Positions 34,952 to 42,262 of a stretch of 64,000 bases of DNA are shown piece after piece (positions within the stretch are counted from its first letter, which is position 1; every line of letters starts with the position of its first letter). The DNA is from Rosettibacter firmus (GTDB lineage: Bacteria > Bacteroidota > Ignavibacteria > Ignavibacteriales > Melioribacteraceae). The notes beneath the pieces were generated by a model. It made no database searches. It saw nothing but the letters and a program-made list of their open reading frames with translations, and was not told where the DNA came from. Made by a program: the position numbers and the translations under genes. The stretch is from assembly GCF_036860695.1 (NCBI RefSeq), contig NZ_JAYKGJ010000002.1, positions 192,001 to 256,000 of the forward strand, in the 5' to 3' direction.

Positions 34952-36127
34952 ATGAAAATATTAATTGCCAATCCCGGCAGTACTTCTTATAAGTGTAAAT
35001 TGTTTGATGATAATTTTAAAATTATTTATCAAGCATCTGTTGAAAGAATAGGGGATAAAGAAAGTATTTTTACTTATAGATTTAATGGCAATGATAAAGT
35101 TGTAGAAACGAAAGAAATTAAAAATTATTATGATGCAATTAATCTAACACTTGAAACATTAAAAAATGTTTATCCCTTCAATGATATTTCTGCAGTAGGC
35201 TTTAAAACTGTTCTTGCTAAAGGTGTTACTGGATGTGTTAGATTAGATGATAATGTTATTAATGCAATGAAAGAGTATCGATTTCTTGCTCCTTTGCATA
35301 CCGACGTGTACATAACAGCAATTGAAATTTTTCAAAAGTTATTGAAGACAATTCCTTTAATTGGATTATTTGAAACTCATTTTCATAAAAATATTCCTCC
35401 CGAAGCATATCTCTATGGTATCCCTTATGAATATTATGAAAAATATGGAATTAGAAAATATGGTTTTCATGGTGCATCACATAGATATATTGGGAAAAGA
35501 GCCAATGAGTTGTTTGGCAGCAATAAAATTATTTCATGTCATTTAGGTGGAAGTTCTTCAGTATGTGCAATTAAAGATGGCTGGTCAATTGATACTTCAA
35601 TGGGAATGAGTCCACAATCAGGTTTATTAAATGCAAAAAGAACAGGTGATATAGATCCATTTGCATTACTGTATTTAATGGAGAAAGAAAAATTATCGAT
35701 AAATCAGGTTTCAGAAATTTTGATGTCAAAAAGTGGTTTGTATGGAATTTCAGGTTTTAGTGGCGATTTTAGAGATATTGAAAAAAGTATGAACGAAGGG
35801 AATGAAAGAGCAAGATTAGCATTCAAAACATTTGCTTATTATGTTAAAAGATATATAGGTGAATACATTGCTATTTTAAATGGAGCAGATTGCATTGTAT
35901 TTACAGGTGGAGCTGGACAAAATTCTCCTGCACTACGAAAAGAAATAATTTCTAATATGGAAAATATCGGAATTTTTCTTGATGATAATGAAAATGCTAA
36001 AAATCCACAGGAAGGACTCATATCGCACTCATCTTCTAAAATTAAAATAGCAGTAATTCCAACAAACGAAGAGTTGATAGTTGCAAGCGAAATAAAAAAT
36101 TATTTGAGTAACAACATAAATGAGTAA
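34952..36127 (+). CDS. ackA: Acetate kinase-family acyl kinase
   Basis: 391 residues. ASKHA-fold motifs of acetate kinase are present: IANPGSTSYKCKLFD, ETHFHKNIPPEAYLYGIP, YGFHGASHRYIGKRA, CHLGGSSSVCAI, DTSMGMSPQSGLLNAKRTGDIDP and VFTGGAGQNSPALR. It makes ATP from an acyl phosphate. In this pathway the acyl phosphate is probably lactyl phosphate delivered by PduL, so it would conserve the energy of lactaldehyde oxidation. It overlaps the next gene by 8 bp. There is no obvious targeting helix, so it probably works in the cytosol. Confidence 0.93.
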   Translation: MKILIANPGSTSYKCKLFDDNFKIIYQASVERIGDKESIFTYRFNGNDKVVETKEIKNYYDAINLTLETLKNVYPFNDISAVGFKTVLAKGVTGCVRLDDNVINAMKEYRFLAPLHTDVYITAIEIFQKLLKTIPLIGLFETHFHKNIPPEAYLYGIPYEYYEKYGIRKYGFHGASHRYIGKRANELFGSNKIISCHLGGSSSVCAIKDGWSIDTSMGMSPQSGLLNAKRTGDIDPFALLYLMEKEKLSINQVSEILMSKSGLYGISGFSGDFRDIEKSMNEGNERARLAFKTFAYYVKRYIGEYIAILNGADCIVFTGGAGQNSPALRKEIISNMENIGIFLDDNENAKNPQEGLISHSSSKIKIAVIPTNEELIVASEIKNYLSNNINE

Positions 36128-36650
36128 TCATTCAGATATATTAAATCAATTTATAAAAGAAGCTGAAGCTGCAAGTGCAATTGTAACTAATTTATCAAAC
36201 GAGAAATCAAAATTTTCAGAAGTAATTTTGAATATATTAAAAGATGAAGATGATGTTTTAATCTCTGTAGAAAATGAATTGTATGAAGATTTATTTAGTG
36301 CTTTGATTCCTAAAAAGAATTTTATTTTAAATCCCACCGATGACCAATTGAAATCTGTAAGAACTGGTATAACATCAGCTTTTTGTGGAATTGCATCAAC
36401 GGGCTCTATTTGTATTTCAACTAAAAATCATTTAGCTAATTATATAAGTATGCTGTGTAGAAATCATATTGTAATAATTAAAAATACAAACATTATTCCT
36501 GGTATCGATTATCTTTTTAATAATGAATTATTTGATAAAAAAATTACAAGTAGTTGTTCAATTATAACTGGTAGCAGTGCTACTGCAGATATGGGTCCTC
36601 TTGTAAGAGGAGTTCATGGACCTGGAATTTTGCATATAATTATAATATAA
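36120..36650 (+). CDS. lutC: LUD-domain protein (LutC-like)
   Basis: 176 residues. The LutC pattern is clear in the second half: SAFCGIASTGSICI, followed by CSIITGSSATADMGPLVRGV and HGPGILHIIII. LutC with LutA and LutB forms an iron-sulfur L-lactate dehydrogenase complex. Together with the next gene it should oxidise the lactate made by PduL and AckA to pyruvate, which ties the compartment pathway to central metabolism. The start is inside the end of the kinase gene. Confidence 0.85.
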   Translation: MSNHSDILNQFIKEAEAASAIVTNLSNEKSKFSEVILNILKDEDDVLISVENELYEDLFSALIPKKNFILNPTDDQLKSVRTGITSAFCGIASTGSICISTKNHLANYISMLCRNHIVIIKNTNIIPGIDYLFNNELFDKKITSSCSIITGSSATADMGPLVRGVHGPGILHIIII

Positions 36651-36652
36651 AA

Positions 36653-38866
36653 ATGAAAGATTATTTTATTCATCCCCGAGAAGTTGCTGATAAATCTTCC
36701 AAAGAAAATTTATTCAAAGCTATTGAAATGGCTTTGAATATTGAGAGCGATGCAATCAGGAGAAATACTCAATCTTTTAATAGCAAAAGATATTTAGCAA
36801 TTAAAAAAATAAGTGATTACGAAGAACTTAAAACAAAAGCAAGACAGATTAAAGAATGGTCTATTGAACACTCGCAGGAATTATTGCAAACATTAAAGAA
36901 TGTTATAGAATCAAGAGGTGGAAAAGTTTTTATTGCAAAAAATCCAGATGAAGCTACAGAATTTATCAAAGATATTTGTTTGAAGCATAATGCAAAATTA
37001 ATTGTTAAATCAAAATCAATTACATCAGAAGAAATTGGATTAAACTCAGTTTTAGAAAAAAGTAATATTGAAGTAGCTGAGACAGATTTAGCAGAATTTA
37101 TTCTTCAAGTATCAAAGGAACAACCTTCGCATATTGTTGCTCCAGCAATCCATAGATCAAGAGAACGCATTTCTGAATTATTTAAAAACCATTTTGTTAC
37201 AGATAAACCATTAAACACAGGAGAAGAATTAACTCAATTTGCTCGTGATATTTTAAGAAACAAATTTTTATCTGCTGATATAGGTATTTCTGGAGCTAAT
37301 CTTATTGCAGCAGAAGAAGGAGCAATTTTATTAGTAGAAAGTGAAGGGAACATCAGGCTAACTACACAACTTCCTGCTGTTCATATTGCTATTGCTGGTA
37401 TTGAAAAAATAATTAAAAGTAAAAAAGATTTTGGTGTTTTTATTCAACTTCTGGCAGCAAGCGGAACGGGACAATTATTAACAAGTTACACAAATATATT
37501 AGAACCGCCAATTGATTTACCACTTAGAAATTTTAATGGAAGGAATGATGTAAAAAGAGAATTTTATTTGGTATTAATTGATAATGGTAGAACAGATTTA
37601 ATGAAAGATGAAGAATTAAAAGAAGCTTTATATTGCATAAGATGCAGTGCATGTATGAATGTGTGTGCTAATTTTCAAACTGTTGGTGGACATGCTTTTG
37701 GTGGAGAAGTTTATACTGGTGGTATTGGTGCTGCATGGACTTATCTTACAACACACAACCTGGAAAAAGCCAGATTTGCTGAATTGTGCACGGGTTGTAG
37801 CAGATGCATTCCAAATTGTCCAGTGAAAATAGATATTCCAAAATTAAATTCAATAATAAAAGATAGATTATATAAAAAGAATCTCTTCTCTTTACAAAAA
37901 TTTTTCTTTGCTAATTATTCATATCTTGCTAAGATTGCATCAATAGCACCTTCATTCATAAATCGTATTATCAATTTGAATTTGATAAAAAATTTAATAA
38001 CCGATTTAATGAATTTAGCAAAGGAAAGAACTATCCCACAATTTTCAAAAAATACCTTCAGTGAATTATTCAAAAGAAGAATAAATGTTCATGCAATAAT
38101 TGATCATCCTGAACTCAAATCAAAAAAGATAATAGTTTTTGCTGATGTTTATACTAACTATAACAATCCACAAGTTGGATTAGAGACTTGTGAATTATTA
38201 GAAAAATTAGGATTGAATCCTGTGATAAGCAAAGTAATGGATGACGGTCGAGCTTCTTATTCACAGGGTCTAATTAAACTTACAGAAAAATTTGCATCGA
38301 GAACATCGCAGTATCTAAAGAAATTAATTGATGAAGGTTATGATATTCTTTTTATAGAACCAAGTGTTTTAACAATGATAAAATATGATTATAAAAAATT
38401 TATAAAAGATGATAACTTGTTTGGTCTAATTAATTCCAGATGCTATGACATTTTTGAATATCTTAATATGTTAATTGATAGAAGAGAAATCTTGGTAGAG
38501 CAAATTCAAAATCATATTGTAATAAATAAGAAAAAAATATTTTATCATGAACACTGTCAAATGAGATCATTATACGAGAAAAGTTCGGTAATAGAATTTT
38601 TTAATAGAACTGGTATTAATATGCAGATCTCTACTCAGGAATGTTGTGGAATGGCAGGAAGTTTTGGATATAAAAAACATTTTTATGATATAAGTAAGAA
38701 TTTAGGATTGCAATTAATTGACCAGCTAAAACTTCATTATAATAATTTAGATGATGTTGTTATACTTGCAAATGGAATTTCGTGCAGAGAACAATTAAGT
38801 AGTTTCAGTAAAGTGAAAGATGTATATCATCCAGTTGTATTTTTAAACAGAATACTTAAAGTGTAG
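36653..38866 (+). CDS. LutB-like iron-sulfur protein fused to a LutA-like CCG domain
   Basis: 737 residues, much longer than LutB (~475). Domain order: LUD domain to ~300 (GANLIAAEEGAILLVESEGN), a ferredoxin region with CIRCSACMNVCANFQ (~328) and CTGCSRCIPNCPV (~378), then a C-terminal part with a CCG iron-sulfur/heterodisulfide-reductase-like domain (HEHCQMRSLYEKS, TQECCGMAGSFGYKKHF at ~660, NGISCREQL). No FAD domain is present. It looks like LutB plus one LutA-type CCG module in one chain. The likely role is electron transfer during lactate oxidation to pyruvate. It is the last gene of the operon. Confidence 0.85.
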   Translation: MKDYFIHPREVADKSSKENLFKAIEMALNIESDAIRRNTQSFNSKRYLAIKKISDYEELKTKARQIKEWSIEHSQELLQTLKNVIESRGGKVFIAKNPDEATEFIKDICLKHNAKLIVKSKSITSEEIGLNSVLEKSNIEVAETDLAEFILQVSKEQPSHIVAPAIHRSRERISELFKNHFVTDKPLNTGEELTQFARDILRNKFLSADIGISGANLIAAEEGAILLVESEGNIRLTTQLPAVHIAIAGIEKIIKSKKDFGVFIQLLAASGTGQLLTSYTNILEPPIDLPLRNFNGRNDVKREFYLVLIDNGRTDLMKDEELKEALYCIRCSACMNVCANFQTVGGHAFGGEVYTGGIGAAWTYLTTHNLEKARFAELCTGCSRCIPNCPVKIDIPKLNSIIKDRLYKKNLFSLQKFFFANYSYLAKIASIAPSFINRIINLNLIKNLITDLMNLAKERTIPQFSKNTFSELFKRRINVHAIIDHPELKSKKIIVFADVYTNYNNPQVGLETCELLEKLGLNPVISKVMDDGRASYSQGLIKLTEKFASRTSQYLKKLIDEGYDILFIEPSVLTMIKYDYKKFIKDDNLFGLINSRCYDIFEYLNMLIDRREILVEQIQNHIVINKKKIFYHEHCQMRSLYEKSSVIEFFNRTGINMQISTQECCGMAGSFGYKKHFYDISKNLGLQLIDQLKLHYNNLDDVVILANGISCREQLSSFSKVKDVYHPVVFLNRILKV

Positions 38867-38872
38867 ACTCGA

Positions 38873-38897
38873 TTTTTTTAGTTCATGACTAAAAAAA
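38873..38897 (+). terminator. AT-rich hairpin at the end of the microcompartment operon
   Basis: TTTTTTTAGT and ACTAAAAAAA pair over 10 bp with a 5-nt loop, 7 bp after the last stop codon. The stem has almost no G-C pairs, so termination efficiency is uncertain. Confidence 0.4.
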
Positions 38898-38901
38898 TAA
38901 C

Positions 38902-38930
38902 TTGACATAATTTATTTTAAATAATATATT
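38902..38930 (+). promoter_or_regulatory. Sigma70-like promoter upstream of operator site 2
   Basis: TTGACA at 38902-38907, 17-bp spacer, TATATT at 38925-38930. No gene begins downstream within the next 180 bp on this strand, and a perfect intrinsic terminator follows at 38966. Any transcript would be about 50 nt. Confidence 0.5.
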
Positions 38931-38955
38931 GTAATCGATTGCGAAAACCTTTAAG
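38931..38955 (-). promoter_or_regulatory. LacI-family operator, site 2 (inverted)
   Basis: Read on the minus strand it is CTTAAAGGTTTTCG followed by CAATCGATTAC, the same 25-bp pattern as sites 1 and 3 with one arm diverged. It directly follows the -10 box at 38925. Confidence 0.7.
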
Positions 38956-38965
38956 ATTTTGACAT

Positions 38966-38990
38966 AGAGCTAAAGAAAAAGCTCTTTTTT
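38966..38990 (+). terminator. Intrinsic terminator between the two operators
   Basis: AGAGCT, 8-nt loop, AGCTCT, then a run of six T: a textbook terminator. It sits between inverted operator sites 2 and 3. Confidence 0.75.
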
Positions 38991-39002
38991 AATCCATAAA
39001 AA

Positions 39003-39027
39003 CTTAAAGGTTTTCGAAAACCATTAC
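39003..39027 (+). promoter_or_regulatory. LacI-family operator, site 3 (perfect palindrome)
   Basis: Contains the perfect 14-bp palindrome GGTTTTCGAAAACC at 39009-39022 within CTTAAAGG...CATTAC. It lies about 150 bp upstream of the lacI-type gene, suggesting autoregulation, possibly by looping with site 2. Confidence 0.75.
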
Positions 39028-39171
39028 GGATATTAAGTATGGTTTTATTAAAAACAATCCCATGTAAGTGACGTGGCGGAGCTGTATCTAATCATTCATT
39101 TTTACACATTTCTTGAATTTAATGTATCAAAATTATAATATTGACATACCTGATAACATAATTTAAAAACT

Positions 39172-40182
39172 GTGAATAATAGAAAAAGGAAAGTAACATT
39201 AAAAGACATTGCTCGTGAATTATCTCTCACGCCAGCAACAGTTTCTAAAGCACTTCGTGATTTTAATGATATCTCTGAAGAGACAAAGTTACGTGTCAAA
39301 GAAAAATGTAAAGAAATGGGTTATCGCCCAAATATTTTAGCACGCTCTTTAATCACTAATAAAAGTAAAATTTTAGGAGTTTTAATTCCAGACTTAAGGA
39401 TTTCATTCTTTTCAGAGGCTGTAAGAGGTATGTACGAAGAAGCAAGCAATAAAGGTTATGAATGTTTATTGATGGTGCATGATGAAGATAGCATAAAAGA
39501 AAGAAAAAAAATTGAATTTTTATCTGATATTGGTGTAGATGGACTTTTACTTAATGCAGCTGGTGGAGATGAAAATTATCAATTATATAAAAATTTAGAT
39601 GAAGAAGGAATTAAAATTGTTTGCTGGGATCGAAAAATTGATGAACTGCCCTTCATTTCAGTTAAAATTGATGATGTTGATGCTGCTTACGAATTAACTT
39701 CCGAAATGATTAAAGAGGGTAGAAGAAATATTCTGTTCCTTGGACCAAATACTCTTATACCTGTCTGTAGAGATAGATTTATTGGTTATCAAAAAGCATT
39801 AAAAGATTTTGGCATTGAATTTAATCCTGACCTTGTATTGCAAACCTTCAGAAGTATTGAAGATAGTTATAAAAAAATGACTGACTTGCTTGAATCTGGA
39901 ATTAAAATAGATGCAGTAATTAGTATTGGTGGTCTTATAACTTATGGTGCAGGAAAAGCTATACTTGATAAAAACTTATCCATACCAGATGATATTTTAC
40001 TTGGTGAATTTGGTGATAATACAATTGTAGCAAGATTAGGTGTTCCATATTATACTGTTGATCAGAATCCTTACTTAATTGGTAAGACAGCCACTGATAT
40101 GTTAATTGATATTTTAGAAAATAAAAAAAGTTACGAAGATTTTTCTGATGTGTTTGTTCAATATAAAATAGTTAAAAGATAA
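39172..40182 (+). CDS. LacI/GalR-family transcriptional regulator of the rhamnose/microcompartment genes
   Basis: 336 residues from a GTG. The N-terminal helix-turn-helix reads VTLKDIARELSLTPATVSKALRDF, followed by the hinge region RPNILARSL. The rest is a periplasmic-binding-protein-like effector domain (ILGVLIPDLRISFFSEAVRGMYEEA, IDAVISIGGL, VPYYTVDQNPYLIGKTATDM). Family members bind palindromes with a central CG; three such sites are found at the BMC operon promoter and just upstream of this gene. The effector is probably a sugar of this pathway such as rhamnose, rhamnulose or a phosphate ester (inference). Confidence 0.92.
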   Translation: MNNRKRKVTLKDIARELSLTPATVSKALRDFNDISEETKLRVKEKCKEMGYRPNILARSLITNKSKILGVLIPDLRISFFSEAVRGMYEEASNKGYECLLMVHDEDSIKERKKIEFLSDIGVDGLLLNAAGGDENYQLYKNLDEEGIKIVCWDRKIDELPFISVKIDDVDAAYELTSEMIKEGRRNILFLGPNTLIPVCRDRFIGYQKALKDFGIEFNPDLVLQTFRSIEDSYKKMTDLLESGIKIDAVISIGGLITYGAGKAILDKNLSIPDDILLGEFGDNTIVARLGVPYYTVDQNPYLIGKTATDMLIDILENKKSYEDFSDVFVQYKIVKR

Positions 40183-40439
40183 TTCCTTTACTGATTTTCT
40201 TTTCTCATACTTCTTATAATATTCCCACTCTCGATAAATTAAGAATTTTTAATATATATAAATTCTTCATATCTACTAAAGTTTGATAAAAATTGACTGT
40301 CGAAATATTAAACTAATAAATTCAGTCATAAATTTTTTAGCTTTATCAATGTCTATCCTCTCCAGATTAATTAATTTCACCTATAGTTATGATTTTATTG
40401 TCTAACTTTAATTTTATTCAATAAATAAGTGGTCAATTT

Positions 40440-41930
40440 ATGGAAGAAAAAAAATTTATTGCTTTTGATTTAGGTGCAGAAAGTGGTCGATGTATGGTGG
40501 GGGTATTAGCCAACGAAAAGTTATCCCTGCATGAAATACATCGATTTGAAACACCTAATATTAAATTAAATAATGGATTTCACTGGGATATTCTTGCAAT
40601 CTATAAAGAAATTTTAGAAGGATTAAAAAAAGCAAAAAAATATTTTAGTAATGATTTTGTAAGTATTGGAATTGATACATGGGGAGTAGATTATGTTCTT
40701 CTTGATCCAGATGATAGAATACTTGGTTATCCATATCATTATCGAGACGTTCGAACAGATAATATGATGGAAGAAGCATTTAAGATTGTTACAAAAGAAG
40801 AAATATATCAGAATGCCGGGATACAGTTTTTACAAATTAATACTTTATATCAATTGCTTTCAGAGAAAAAGAGAAAATTAAATTTGCTAAATGTTGCCGA
40901 TAAAATTTTATTCGTACCAGATTTTCTAAATTTTTTATTGTCAGGTAAAAAATTATCAGAATATTCTATTGCATCTACTTCAAGTCTTGTTGATCCTTTC
41001 CAGAGAAATTGGTCATGGAAACTAATCGATGCTTTTGGATTACCAAAAAAAATATTTCCTGAAATTGTAGAACCTGGTACTGTATTAGGAAATATTTTAC
41101 CTTCGGTTGCACAGGCTACAGATTTAAGTAAAGATATTTCAATTATTGCTACAACATGTCACGATACTGCTTCGGCTGTAGTATCTGTACCTGCATTAGA
41201 CAACGACTGGGCTTATTTAAGTTCTGGCACATGGTCATTAATGGGTATTGAAGTTCATAATCCAATCACAACTCAAGAAGCATTGATTAATAATTTTACA
41301 AATGAAGGTGGTTTTGAAAATACTATTCGGTTTCTTAAAAATATAATTGGATTATGGCCTATTCAAGAATGTAGAAGATACTGGACTGAAAAATTAAATA
41401 GCAACTTCAATTATTCCGAATTAATTTCAATGGCAAGAGAAAATGGTCCAGCAAATTCCTGGGTTGATTTAAACGATCCACGATTTCTAAAAGCAGGGGA
41501 AATGCCAGAAAAAGTTATAGCTTACTTAAATGAAACTGAGCAAGAAATTAAAACAGATTTTGGATTTATAATTAGAGTTATTATAGAAAGCTTAGCTTTT
41601 TCTTATAGAGATACTTTTAGAAAAATTGAATCTATAACAGGTAAAAAATTGAAAAGACTCCATATTGTTGGTGGTGGTATTCAAAATGAACTTCTAACTC
41701 AATTAACAGCTGATGCTTTGAATTGTGAAGTAGTTGCAGGTCCAGTTGAAGGAGCAGTAATAGGAAATATTGGTGTACAGGCTATTTCAAAAGGCATAAT
41801 AAAAAATCTTAGTGAGTGGAGAAAGTTAGTAGCAAATTCATTTGAGCTGAAAGTTTATAAACCACAACATACAGACTACTTTGATGAAAATGAACACAAA
41901 TACAATAATATTTTGAAACACAAAAACTAA
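40440..41930 (+). CDS. rhaB: Rhamnulokinase (FGGY family)
   Basis: 496 residues. FIAFDLGAESGRCMVGVL is the RhaB-type phosphate-1 motif; IGIDTWGVDYVLLD, YPYHYRDVRTDNMM and ATTCHDTASAVVSVPALD follow. WAYLSSGTWSLMGIE and LHIVGGGIQNELLTQLTADAL form the ATP site. It phosphorylates L-rhamnulose at O1 to make the substrate of the class II aldolase in the BMC operon. No rhamnose isomerase gene is in the window. It lies 257 bp after the LacI gene; no operator of the LacI type is seen directly before it. Confidence 0.93.
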   Translation: MEEKKFIAFDLGAESGRCMVGVLANEKLSLHEIHRFETPNIKLNNGFHWDILAIYKEILEGLKKAKKYFSNDFVSIGIDTWGVDYVLLDPDDRILGYPYHYRDVRTDNMMEEAFKIVTKEEIYQNAGIQFLQINTLYQLLSEKKRKLNLLNVADKILFVPDFLNFLLSGKKLSEYSIASTSSLVDPFQRNWSWKLIDAFGLPKKIFPEIVEPGTVLGNILPSVAQATDLSKDISIIATTCHDTASAVVSVPALDNDWAYLSSGTWSLMGIEVHNPITTQEALINNFTNEGGFENTIRFLKNIIGLWPIQECRRYWTEKLNSNFNYSELISMARENGPANSWVDLNDPRFLKAGEMPEKVIAYLNETEQEIKTDFGFIIRVIIESLAFSYRDTFRKIESITGKKLKRLHIVGGGIQNELLTQLTADALNCEVVAGPVEGAVIGNIGVQAISKGIIKNLSEWRKLVANSFELKVYKPQHTDYFDENEHKYNNILKHKN

Positions 41931-42262
41931 TTATTTTAAAATCTTGAACAGCGTTATTAAAATACCAAATAATCTTTCACTGATAGAATTTCTTCTGATT
42001 GCCAATCATTATGAACATATTTAGAGAAATTTGTTTACTGTTAGATTGTAAAGAATTAATGTCAAACATTAATCAATTTTTTATTCCCAATTAGCAAGTA
42101 AAATTATGTTATCACATAAGTGTTATTCCTTAAATTTCTTTACTCCTATTTCCATTCCCTGAGGTTTTAATTATCTAAAGATTTTTTTTCTCTTTAATGT
42201 ATTATCAATTTAGAAGTTTTGATTAATCAAATTACATTAATATCTAAAAGGGGGGAAAGCCT
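41931..42262. other. Intergenic stretch before the TonB receptor
   Basis: About 330 AT-rich bases. No gene, operator of the CTTAAAGG type or riboswitch-like fold is seen; only a strong AAAGGGGGG ribosome-binding site before the ATG at 42263. Confidence 0.55.

Noticed and set aside
40183-40439. Additional LacI operator before rhamnulokinase
   Set aside because: A TTGACTGTCGAAAT stretch shares only the TCGAAA core and lacks the CTTAAAGG arm.
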